From NCBI GenBank assembly GCA_020137815.1, contig CM035362.1, positions 5,060,008 to 5,124,007 on the forward strand: 64,000 nt of DNA. Reading direction: 5' to 3'. Shown here in pieces: positions 44,115 to 54,653 of this stretch. This DNA comes from Hormiphora californensis (taxonomy: Eukaryota > Ctenophora > Tentaculata > Cydippida > Pleurobrachiidae). A program made the translations under genes and the position numbers. Below the pieces are notes generated by a model, which was not told the origin of the DNA, ran no database searches, and was given only the letters and a program-made list of their open reading frames with translations. Positions within the stretch are counted from its first letter, which is position 1. Every line of letters starts with the position of its first letter.

Positions 44115-45890
44115 ATAATTAGAGTTTCTTTGAGCAGGATATTTCGTGAAACCTCAAGGACTCTAACCGACGAAAATTTTTCCCACAGATAGTACACGAA
44201 AACGGTTTCTCGTCAGTGTGTGTCCTCATATGCCTCTTCAAGCTTCCAGAATTATTTAAAGCCAACCCACACTCCTTACATTTGAATGGTCGCTCATCAG
44301 CGTGAATCCGTTGATGCTTTGTATAATTCCCACTGCGGGAAAACTTCTTCCCACACTCCTTACATTTGTAGGGTTTCTCTCACATGATGTAACTCGTTTG
44401 GTGTTCCAATCTTTTCAACAAGTCTAGCATAACTCAACCTCGTGAATTGAGCCCTTCGTACTAGGTCACTTGGAACGACCTATTTATGCTCGTTATTTTG
44501 GATGTGGCTGTTTTGATGTGCTCTTACTAGATTCACGTCGGGGTATTCCTCTTCCTAGTCCGATTTCTAACCGGCGACGAAGAAATCTATACCGCTGTCG
44601 TTGTGAGTAAGTTGTGTAAATTGAAGAAGACCTTTCCGCATTTGAACCATTTTTTCGCACATTCTTATGCACACTCAACATTGGGTTTATGCACTATCTG
44701 TATGATTCTGGTCTGTGACGTATCAAGGTCAGCCCTTCAGATTTAAAGAAGTAGTCGGACAAACATCACACCGGTGGTTTCTATCTGGGTGGTCAATTCT
44801 AACGTGCTCGAACAGTTCTTTTTCTTTCAGTTAGGCAACCGAATTATACACCCCTCTCGATTACGATGTCTGGTATAATACGAACTCTCTGCTCATTTGT
44901 TACTTTGACAACTTTGGAAGTTTGTTCCCAATCATCACTATCGAATTGGAGAAAGAATCAGGGGAAGTAGGTTCCTGGGTTGGATTAGTTTTAGCTCGTT
45001 TAATTCTGTGTAGTGATGTCGTCATAAGTAGATCCTGATTTTAAAGAAGCAGACTGGTTTTAGATGGTTGAGGTTAGGGATTCGCTGGGAAAGGTGTGGT
45101 GAAAATTGGTTGCTGATAAATATTGTCTGCATCGTCCTTTCACTGGAGTCAGTGGAGATCTGTAAGACCGCTATACATCATTTCATCGAGTTCAAGTTCT
45201 AACCTCACTCTCTCTCTCTAGCGCACCATATTCCCATGACAATGGGCATCTCGTCTGAACACTCATCATCATCTGAGGTGGCGTCATGCTGGAACAGGTG
45301 AAATTGTCAAATTACTACTGTGTACAAGTGGATGTGAAGCATGAATGTGAAAGCGAGAACGAGAGTTAAATGATAGTGAGTATGAAGAAGCTTACCTATT
45401 ATCAAGAAGTACCAATAATTAGGTTGAAATCAGTAGAAGTAGTAGGGATAGAGTTTGTGGCACCATGCCTCGTCGCATATTTACAGGTATCTATCAATAG
45501 CACGCACGATCCAACAATCGCGATAACTCCCTAAATTCCAGAATCCTGTCTAGACTGGAATTTCTAGTGTGTCATCAGACTCATCCTCCCGTTTGAGTAC
45601 AACATCTTCCACCGCATACAAGGCTGTTTTAACAAGTCGGTATCCGCTAACCCAATGGTGAGTACCAGATGTTTCTCGCAAACCCGAACATGTGAATAAA
45701 TGTGTTGCCGAAGTTTTGAACTCTTGGTAGTCTGGTGCAGGGCGTGTCGATTCTCTGGTTTATACTGTCTTGCCACCGTCTAATTTGTCGTTTTCAGGAG
45801 GGAGTAATGTAGGAATTTCGCTGGTGATTTTGATATGTTTTTTGCGCTGAACTTCCCTGTAACGCATATCTTAGTTTCTTGTTGGAGCCT
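44115..45890 (-). pseudogene. Zinc-finger gene copy H, heavily disrupted
   Basis: 3' fingers (44120-44400) fairly readable; the rest (fingers 1-4, acidic segment, intron, exon 1 to about 45885) broken by frequent single-base insertions. Same gene layout as copy B. Confidence 0.6.
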
Positions 45891-46039
45891 TATAACTCTT
45901 TATATGGTTGTTAGAAAAAATGTTTTTATTAGTCTGGACTTGGACATGAAATAGGTTAAAGGGCAGAGGGGGTCGCGAGGTGCAGGTTAAGATAATGTCA
46001 ACTTTGAAGGATCAGCAATTCTAATTTAAGAGTAAATAT

Positions 46040-46355
46040 AAGGAGTCGCTTTTTGAAGTTATCAGATCACGCTCGGCGGCTTATTTATCATGGGGCACGG
46101 CGTCGTATTTGTGGGCGTGTTACATGCCCCTCACTCTTGCTCTCATTTTTCAGCATCAAACGGCACGAATACCATCGAATCTAGTTGCAATACCTATTTT
46201 ATTGATTCGTACAAGTTTGTTTGACGAAAGGATTGGTGCAAGAACAAAGTCGTGAGCGCGAAACAGCTCCGACACGTTTCTGATGCACGAAGATAAAAAC
46301 TCGTGCGCCACCTCAGGGGGGGGGGTGAAAACCAAAACCCTTTCAAAAATCCGAT
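46040..46355. mobile_element. MITE beside copy I
   Basis: Degraded relative of 30286-30535, with TCAAAAATCCGATTTAATA at its right end. Confidence 0.45.
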
Positions 46356-46460
46356 TTAATAATTTATTCCACGGCGCGTATATTAACTGATAAATCGATC
46401 AGTGGCTCTATGTTTATGCATTACCGCGTTTTGAATACGCCTTTAATAAAGTAGAATTTA

Positions 46461-46895
<435 letters not shown>

Positions 46896-46995
46896 NNNNN
46901 NNNNNNNNNNNNNNNNNNNNNNNNNNNNNNNNNNNNNNNNNNNNNNNNNNNNNNNNNNNNNNNNNNNNNNNNNNNNNNNNNNNNNNNNNNNNNNN
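46896..46995. other. Assembly gap, 100 N
   Basis: Exactly 100 N, the conventional gap of unknown size between two contigs. Confidence 0.99.
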
Positions 46996-47099
46996 TGGAT
47001 ATCTATATTTGAGTTAGTACATTCAGAAAATCGTTGTTTTCAATGCTTGTATTGGGTTAGGGTAAGTATATGGTGACCACACATTGGGTAACCCGCCCA

Positions 47100-47280
47100 T
47101 AGCAACTCACATAACAGGCAGATTACCCAATGTGTCTATTTGGTGTGGGTAATTAGAACAATATGGGAGTAGTGGGAAAACTGTGAATTTCAACCCCTTT
47201 GTAACAGTCACGTGACCAGTGGTCATGTGACTGTTACAGTTGAACACGTGACTGTACAAATGTCACATAGCTGTTACAGT
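47100..47280. repeat. Repeat shared with the left inversion border
   Basis: Contains GTAGTGGGAAAACTGTGAAT and the CAGTCACGTGACCAGTGGTC palindrome, nearly identical to 24675-24785 in the same orientation. Confidence 0.8.
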
Positions 47281-47332
47281 GACCTAAATAGCGAGTTCTG
47301 ATTGATTGTTTACTTGTGTCGGTCGGTTCCTG
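47281..47332. mobile_element. hAT-like MITE family 1, right half
   Basis: GACCTAAATAGCGAGTTCTG to CGGTCGGTTCCTG; fused to the repeat at 47100-47280. Confidence 0.75.
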
Positions 47333-47501
47333 CTCAGTACTAACGCAGTACCAAAGTGATCAATCTATTGAAATGCAGGACCTCCATAAATTACCATGTT
47401 TCTGGTCGACCTTTTCCTGTGTAATACCCCTGAAAGCGTGCGTTAGAGAATTAACATTAGAAACCTTATGTAACAGTGATATGTAACAGTTATATTTTCA
47501 G

Positions 47502-50500
47502 ATACAAACTTCATTGTAACGGAACCAGTGTTAAACTTCACTGCGATCAAAGACCCATGGGATGAGGCCATTTTTGAGGAATACGGCTTTAAATCACTGT
47601 TCAGGTAAATAACTAATCCTCACACTGTTGGGTATGTGCCTAGATATATCGAACCCAGTCGATTCCCTTGGTAACCTCACAGTTACCTCAAAGTACGGCA
47701 CCTTGAACCGCCTTAGTCATTTTCCAGGGACTTTAATCTTCCCTTTGGTTATCTTGAGTCGCCTGACATTGTGACCGTGCTAATAAAAAGAAAGTATGAA
47801 CAATTCAATAATTATGATATCTAATCTTCCCTTTATTAACAGGTGTTCAGGTGCAACGTTAACCGCATTTCAGTATAAAGATACCCACCCCGAGTCACAG
47901 TGCTGTCTCGTCATAGATTCAGGTACGGGGTTTGAAGATATTTTGAACTTTTGTATCGAGGTTTAATTATAACTTAATGCTTGATACAACTGATCTGAAT
48001 TCCTTGAAAGCGAGATTTTACCTCTTGTAGACTTTATAATAGTAGACCTATGTGTGTTACCAAACCACCTATTTTCAGGACACGCCTTTACCCACATCGT
48101 CCCCTATCATAATGGAGTTCAGATCCCCGCTGGAATCAGGAGGATTAATCTTGGAGGTATTATAGTACACCCCTTAGTTTGAAATATTCGCACTATCATG
48201 ACCAGCGTGTTGCGACTTGCGTGAGACATAGTTTTCAGCAGACGAAGTACATACATTGGTTCTTCAGAAGCATATTTGTCATTGAGTGGAACTAACTAAA
48301 TCACCCCTCAGTTCTACTAGTGGAACTAACTAAATCACCCCTCAGTTCTACTAGTGGAACTAACTAAATCACCCCTCAGTTCTACTAGTGGAACTAACTA
48401 AATCACCCAGTTCTACTAGTGGAACTAACTAAATCACCCACCAGTTCTACTAGTGGAACTAACTAAATCACCCACCAGTTCTACTAGTGGAACTAACTAA
48501 ATCCCGGCGATTTAGTTAGTTCCATTCAATCCCTCACCAGGAAAACACCTGTGCAATCTGCTGAAAGAGCTGATATCCTACCGACAGCTGAACCTGCTGG
48601 AGGAGACGTATGCCTGTAATCTGATAAAGGAAGATATTTGTTTTGTTTCCACTAGTTTCAAGGAAGAGATGGAGTTGGCTAAAAAACGTGATCCCTCGGT
48701 TTCATGTGAGAACCCAGATCAATTAGTTCGACCCTTTCTTACTGTGCCCCACGATAAATATCTAAGATCACTTTGCTTGTTTAACCCTCCCACAAATGTT
48801 GAATACTGTAAAGGTGGGTTATTTCTTAGTGAGATCACACCTCAGGACTCAGGAGAGCTAGAGCTGGTACAACTATCTAGTCAAGTTGAACATGTTAGAG
48901 GTTTCTCTTATTCTGTAATCCCAAAATTAGAAATTGTTATTTTTCAGGTGAGTACGTGTTGCCAGATTTCGTTACAACACACAGAGGCTATGTGAAACTA
49001 CCAAACTCCACTGAGGAGGCGGATAGACCTAAACCTACTAAAGAGCAGATGATTAGGTAAAATTAATTAGAAATTGAGCTGTTCATTGTGAAAGCCTATT
49101 TAAAAACAGAGACACTCTCGTAAAAAAGATTATCTGTTTTTTGTAGACTTTCAAATTACTCACTTTGCATGAGCCATGGATAAATGGCAGTGAAACATGT
49201 TTCCACCCTTTTGGCTTTTATCCGAGACTAATATCATCTTTTGATGTACTAAAAGGGTTGTAAATAGTCTAGTGAAAACATGTTTTGACCCCCGAAATTT
49301 TTGATGCATTTGTAATTCCTTCACCAAAATGTCCTCAAAGGCCTTCTGGGTGAGATCCCAAAAGTCTACCAACCAACTCCTGGGGGAAGTACCCTTAATT
49401 GGCCCTAATTGGCTTGATGGTATAACTCGCCAATTTTGCTAACTCAGCTCTGGAGCGTCGTAGAGACCTTTCATTGGTCGCAATCGATCCGGAATATATG
49501 ATTTTATATTAGTGCTATGAAGGTCCGAAGTCGCTATCTCTAACCGTTTAGCCGCTAATTGGATTTAACTGATTGATTGGACTTAATTGGCACCCTCGTA
49601 TCTCAGCTCAGGGACATTGTAGAGACTTTTCATTGGTCGGAAACTGACCGGAATGTGCAAGTTTATATTAGTGCTATGAAGGTCCAAAGTCGCTATCTCC
49701 AACCGTTTAGCCGGAAATCGAACTTCTTTAAAACCGTTTTGCGCATGGTTATTGGGTGTGTCTCACCAAATTGACACCTCGAGTTTGGAAATTTTGTACA
49801 GGTCCGTAGACCACCTAAACATTGGCCAATTTTGTTAATTTTTGTACCAAACTGTCAGAAAATGTCTGAACTACTGAATTACTAAATATCATGATAATTA
49901 TGCATCACTGAGCTGAATTATGATGCATAATATGCCAAAAAAGCCTTTTTTTGGCGTTGACGTAACGACCGTAACGACCGTAACGCATTTTTGAACGATC
50001 ATAGAATCGGTTGTAGTTATCGTACGAAGTTGAAACTGGTACTCAGCGGTAGCTGTGACTGAGTACTTTCTCCTGTCTGAATTCTGAAGCCTTAGTCCAA
50101 AAAGTATGGCCGTGGCTGCCTGAACATTCTGGAGATGTAACATTTGTAACGACCGTAACAGCAACCGTAACGTAACGGTCGTTACAAATGTAACGACCGA
50201 AACGTTACGGTCGTTACAAATGTAACGACCGAAACGTTACGGTCGTTACATTTGTAACGACCGTAACGTTACGGTCGTTACAAAATATGGTCATTTTAGG
50301 TAACGACCGTAACATTACGGTGGTAAAACGTTACGGTCATTACAAATGTAACGACCGTTACGTTACGGTCATTACAAATGTAACGACCGTTACGTTACAG
50401 TCGTTACATATGTAACGACCGTTACGTTACGGTTGTTACGACCATTTTATGTGTAATTTTAAATAGAATACACTGTAACGACCGAAACGTTACGGTCGTT

Positions 50501-53500
50501 ACCAATGTTACGGTCGCTAATTAATTAATAATTAATTAATTGATAATCAATTAAACTGACGCGACATACCGAAATGATCAGTCCTTTACCCGCTTTCAGA
50601 TGATATAATTTTTTTTGAAATTCTCCGAGTTTGAAATTTTGGTGTCAATTTGGTGAGACACACCCTATTGGGTTTGTAAGATTTTCTGTTTCTCAGCTCA
50701 GGAGCGTCGTAGAGACTTGATTCCGGTTGCAAACGAACCGGAATACCCAAGTTTATATTGACGCTATGAAGGTCCGAAGTCGCTATCTCCAACCAATTAG
50801 CCGCAAATTGGACTTAATTGACCTTAATTGGGCTAAATAGCCAAATAGACCGTAAATTAGTGGCAAAATGTGTAACAAGCTAGTTCCTTCACTAAGTGAC
50901 CCTAATGGGTCCGCCAAATCACCAAAAATTCCTGGCCGATCGGAGTTGCAGAAGACCCTTATTTCCGGGTGGGCGTGGCACCAGTATTTTCAGGCAGAAG
51001 CCAAAAACGTAACTTTCCTTTGGGAAGGAGTAGAGACAAATCCAAGGACATTAAAATGCGTAGCGTCCTCGCATTAGTGGGGGTAGACGCCCATAAAAAG
51101 TTCCTATCTCATTTTGTTTATTGGTTAATTAGATAATTAGTTGTGCACATAGCCATATTTCCGATATTATACGGTTTAAATGGCTCAGCCATGAATAAGG
51201 ACCTGCTTTTGACGGCTGAATACGATTATGAGCAATATAATGGAACTCAGAGGTGTGAAAAGTGTCTTAATTGGGCATAATTGGATATAATTTGGCATAA
51301 TTGGGTACGTTGACCAGATCTTATCTTACTAGATACACCCTAAAACCCACTTAAATATCTCCCAAGACTCTCCTAGAACCCGGTCAGAGCCTCCTGAATA
51401 CCCCTCAGACATTTCTAGATACCCTCAAAACCCACTAGATAGCCCTCAGAATTAACTAGATACTCCTCCGATCCTTTACATACCCTCAGAGTGGCCTCAG
51501 ACTCTGAGACTCAGAGGCCACTAGATACCCCCTAGAATCACTCGTATGTGTCAACCACATCGTATTGACGTCACCCAGCGCCCTCATAATCCACTAGATG
51601 CCACTCAGACCGTACTGGATACCCCTCAGACCCTACCTGATACATATCAGACCGTGGTAGATACCATCAAACCCTACATGATACCCGTCAGAAACTACTA
51701 GATACCTTAAGACTACCTGATACCCCTCTGACCCTCCGATATAACTCTTAGACCATGCTAGTTATCTCTCTGACTCTACCTGACATCCCTCAGGCCGTGC
51801 TAGATGGCCCTGTGACTCTACTTGATACCCTCAGACCCTACTAGATACGTATTACCTCTCAGACCATAGTAGATGCCCTTATACCATGCCAGATATTACC
51901 AATATATTGGTAATATCTGGCATGGTATAAGGGCAGCCTTAGACCCTGCTAGATACTCCCATATCCAACTAGCTACACCTTAGACTTTTATAGATATCTC
52001 TTAGGCACTTCTAGACGCCCCAGACTCTATTAGACATCTCTCATACCCATCTAGAAACCCTAAAACCCTCCTGGAACCCCTGAGGGCCTGACTAAGGCGT
52101 GAGCATATACCCCTCATACCATTCTAAAAACCCTTTTGACCCTAACTAGTAGTAGAAGTGTCTAAAAGTGTCTTGGGGGTATTTAGTGGAGGCTGATGGG
52201 TATCTAGTAGAGTCTGACGCCTTTTTAGTGAGATTCAGAATCTACTAGATGCCCCTCAGACTGTGCTATATACCACTCAGACTCTACTAGATACTTTTAG
52301 AGCCAATTGGATTCCCCTCATAATCAACTAGATGCCATTCAGATTATGTCACTTTAGAGCTAAGAGTCTTGTAGATACATCTGTGACCATGTTAGTTGTG
52401 GTAATAAGGGGTTTCTAGAAGTGTATGAGGGGTATTTAGAATGCCCTGATGGGTTCTTGTAGGACATAAGAGATATCAAAAAGTGTTTGGGGGCGTCTAG
52501 AAGTACATAAGAGATATGATCCAAGGTGTAGCTAGTTGGATCTGGTAGTATCTAGGAGGGTCTGAGGCGTATATTAGTAGTTTCTAGCAGGGTCTCAGGG
52601 GCATCTAGTAGGGTCTCAGGGGCGTCTAGTAGCCAGTAGGGTAGACGGGCATCTAAAATGGTCTATAGGTTGTATTGGAGGGTCAGAGGGGTATCAGGTA
52701 AGATATTACTAGGGTATCTAATAGGGTCTGAGGGGTATCCAGTACGGTATGAGTGGCATCTAGTGGATTATGAGGGCGCTGGGTGACGTCAATACGATGT
52801 GGTTGACACATACGAGTGATTCTAGGGGGTATCTAGTGGCCTCTGAGCCTCAGAGTCTAAGGCCACTCTGAGGGTATCTAAAGGATCGGAGGAGTATCTA
52901 GTTAATTCTGAGGGCTATCTAGTGGGTTTTGAGGGTATCTAGAAATGTCTGAGGGGTATTCAGGAGGCTCTGACCGGGTTCTAGGAGAGTCTTGGGAGAT
53001 ATTTAAGTGGGTTTTAAGGTGTACCTAGTAAGATAAGATCTGGTCAACGTACCCAATTATGCCCAATTAGGGCCAATTAAGGGTACTTCCCCCAGGAGTT
53101 GGTTGGTAGACTTTTGGGATCTCACCCAGAAGGCCTTTGAGGACATTTTGGTGAAGGAATTATAAATGCATCAAAAATTTCGGGGGTCGACCCCTTTTTT
53201 TACACGTTTTCACTAGACTATAAATACATAATCTGTATAACACAATACAAGTACAGTCGGACCCTGATTTAGGGACACCCTCTTGTCCACTAAATCGGGG
53301 AGTCCACTAAATCGGGGTCAAATAATGTTAATTTCCTATACCGGGGGGGGGGGGGGAAATCCTGCCACTAAATCGGGGTGCCACTAAATCGGGGTCCGAC
53401 TGTACCAACTACCTGCAGGTTATCAATGGAAAGATTCACAGTCCCCGAGATCCTCTTCCATCCCTCTGACATTGGTGTTGATGAGATGGGGTTGGGGGAG

Positions 53501-54148
53501 GCAATCAGGGAAGCGGTAGAGGCGTGCCCACCTGCCATGCAGCCTCACCTTTATAACAATATCGTGATTATCGGAGGAAACTCTAAGTTTCAGAACTTCA
53601 AGGTTTGTGAGAAACACGCACGTCTATATATCATCTCATCTTTCGTTTCCTCTGTCACTTTTTTCTCTATTAAACGACTTTTATTCGGTGCGAACGGCAA
53701 TAGCTAAACCCTCCCCTACCCCAGGAGCGAGTGTACAAGGAGGTAAGGGCCCTTGCACCTGATGAGTTCCCTGTCACAGTGCACAGACCAGAAGACCCCA
53801 TTGTAGAGGCGTGGAAAGGGGGTAAGTGTAACAGAAAGCTCAGTACCAGGAGCACACCAACCTGTCGTTCAACTGTCAGTTGCTACTTCTTACATAAATT
53901 GTAGCTCCCTTTTTTATCTCAGTTTCTACGTCTAATCATATCTCTGTTTCTTTAGTTCATTCACCTCTTACGCCTTGTTGGAGCTCTAACTACGTATTAT
54001 AATATCATGTTCTATTCCATCGTCTCCAGGTCAGCTGCTGGCTAATTGGCCCCACTTCACCGACCTACGGATAACTAAGCAAGAGTACGAGGAGTACGGG
54101 TTGTCTATCTGCGAAGAAAAACTAACGGACTCAATACATATCACGTGA
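47502..54148 (+). CDS. ACTR6: ARP6, exons 4-11
   Basis: Eight plus-strand exons: 47502-47604, 47843-47922, 48079-48156, 48541-48813, 48948-49056, 53419-53602, 53725-53821 and 54030-54148, all GT..AG with matching phases. Encoded landmarks: TNFIVTEPVLNFTAI, CCLVIDSG (phosphate-2 loop), HAFTHIVPY, RRINLGGKHLCNLLKELISY, EYVLPDF, RFTVPEILFHPSDIG, MQPHLYNNIVIIGGNS, YEEYGLSICEEK. This is ARP6, the SWR1/SRCAP subunit for H2A.Z exchange, close to the usual length once the three exons at 25.2-25.9 kb are added (about 436 residues). The first exon starts in phase 1, exactly what 25303-25225 supplies. The 4.4-kb fifth intron is almost all transposon. No frame break in these exons, so they look functional. 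Confidence 0.9.
48295..48515. repeat. 34-bp minisatellite in an ARP6 intron
   Basis: About seven copies of a unit with TCTACTAGTGGAACTAACTA plus AATCACCC; it ends in an inverted piece (GATTTAGTTAGTTCC) 16 bp before the exon at 48541. Confidence 0.9.
49260..53228. mobile_element. 4-kb foldback element filling ARP6 intron
   Basis: The outer arms about 49260-49405 and 53068-53228 are inverted copies (TAGTCTAGTGAAAAC / GTTTTCACTAGACTA; CTTCTGGGTGAGATCCCAAA and its complement). Continuing inward, 51260-51900 is inverted to 52440-53068, meeting at a TACCAATATATTGGTA centre near 51915. The left arm is split by three diverged 165-bp repeats (from about 49443, 49603, 50695; each with TCAGCTC..G..CGTAGAGAC) and by a nested element. 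No transposase seen. Confidence 0.75.
49754..50665. mobile_element. Nested element with TAACGACCG satellite core
   Basis: Ends GGGTGTGTCTCACC / GGTGAGACACACCC, flanked by TATT on both sides. From 49964 to 50520 it is an array of palindromic units TAACGACCGTAACGTTACGG plus TCGTTACAAATG, roughly 31 bp each. It interrupts the 165-bp repeats of the surrounding element. Confidence 0.75.
53254..53402. mobile_element. Pogo/Tigger-like MITE next to an ARP6 acceptor
   Basis: 149 bp, CAGTCGGACCCTGATTTAGG to CGGGGTCCGACTG, flanked by TA; contains several CACTAAATCGGGG copies and a G12 run. It ends 16 bp before the exon at 53419, so the branch-point region of this intron is transposon-derived. Confidence 0.85.
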
Positions 54149-54640
54149 CACTCCATTGGACATTTTTTTTATTATCTTACAATGTTGTTTTCAGATGTTA
54201 TTTATTTCAATTTTATTCTCAGGAACTTGTGTCCTAATTATGCTGTCCCACTTCCCCTCGCTCATTTTGTTCCCAAAACTTGCTTTGGTTCTTCCTCTAA
54301 ATAACCACGTTTAGCCCAAAGGCAAAGCCCCTTCCTCTTATAATTTCTCCAAGCATCATATCCCTCCAATACTCTATTCCTCTAGAATCTGCTAATCCTC
54401 GTTCCTTGACCCCCCCCCCCCATTAACATCATAATTTTATAACCTGATCATAAATCATTCCAACTAACACCCACTGTTATATTATACCCCCCCCCCCCCC
54501 CCGTTATATAATCCGTTATATCGTCTCCACTAATACCCCCATTAAAATTAATCTGGCTCTAAATTTCCCTGTTAGCCCAATTCTATACCCCCATCAAAGT
54601 TAATCTCTACTAACATACCCCATTATAATGATTTAGCCGG
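54149..54640. other. ARP6-HTT intergenic region
   Basis: About 500 bp between the ARP6 stop and the HTT start, AT-rich with two C runs (about 54409-54421 and 54487-54502). It presumably holds the ARP6 3' end and the HTT promoter; no TATA box or other motif stands out. Confidence 0.5.
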
Positions 54641-54653
54641 ATGAGGAGAGATT

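Noticed and set aside
50100-50520. CRISPR-like or origin-like repeat array
   Set aside because: Palindromic satellite units without spacers, bounded by transposon termini.
49140-53230. Open frames in the ARP6 intron
   Set aside because: Short, on inverted repeat arms, and without recognisable domains.
53378-53418. Extending the ARP6 exon 5' to include the upstream open frame
   Set aside because: The upstream part is the end of a pogo-like MITE; the CAG acceptor at 53416-53418 gives the conserved IRLSMERF junction.
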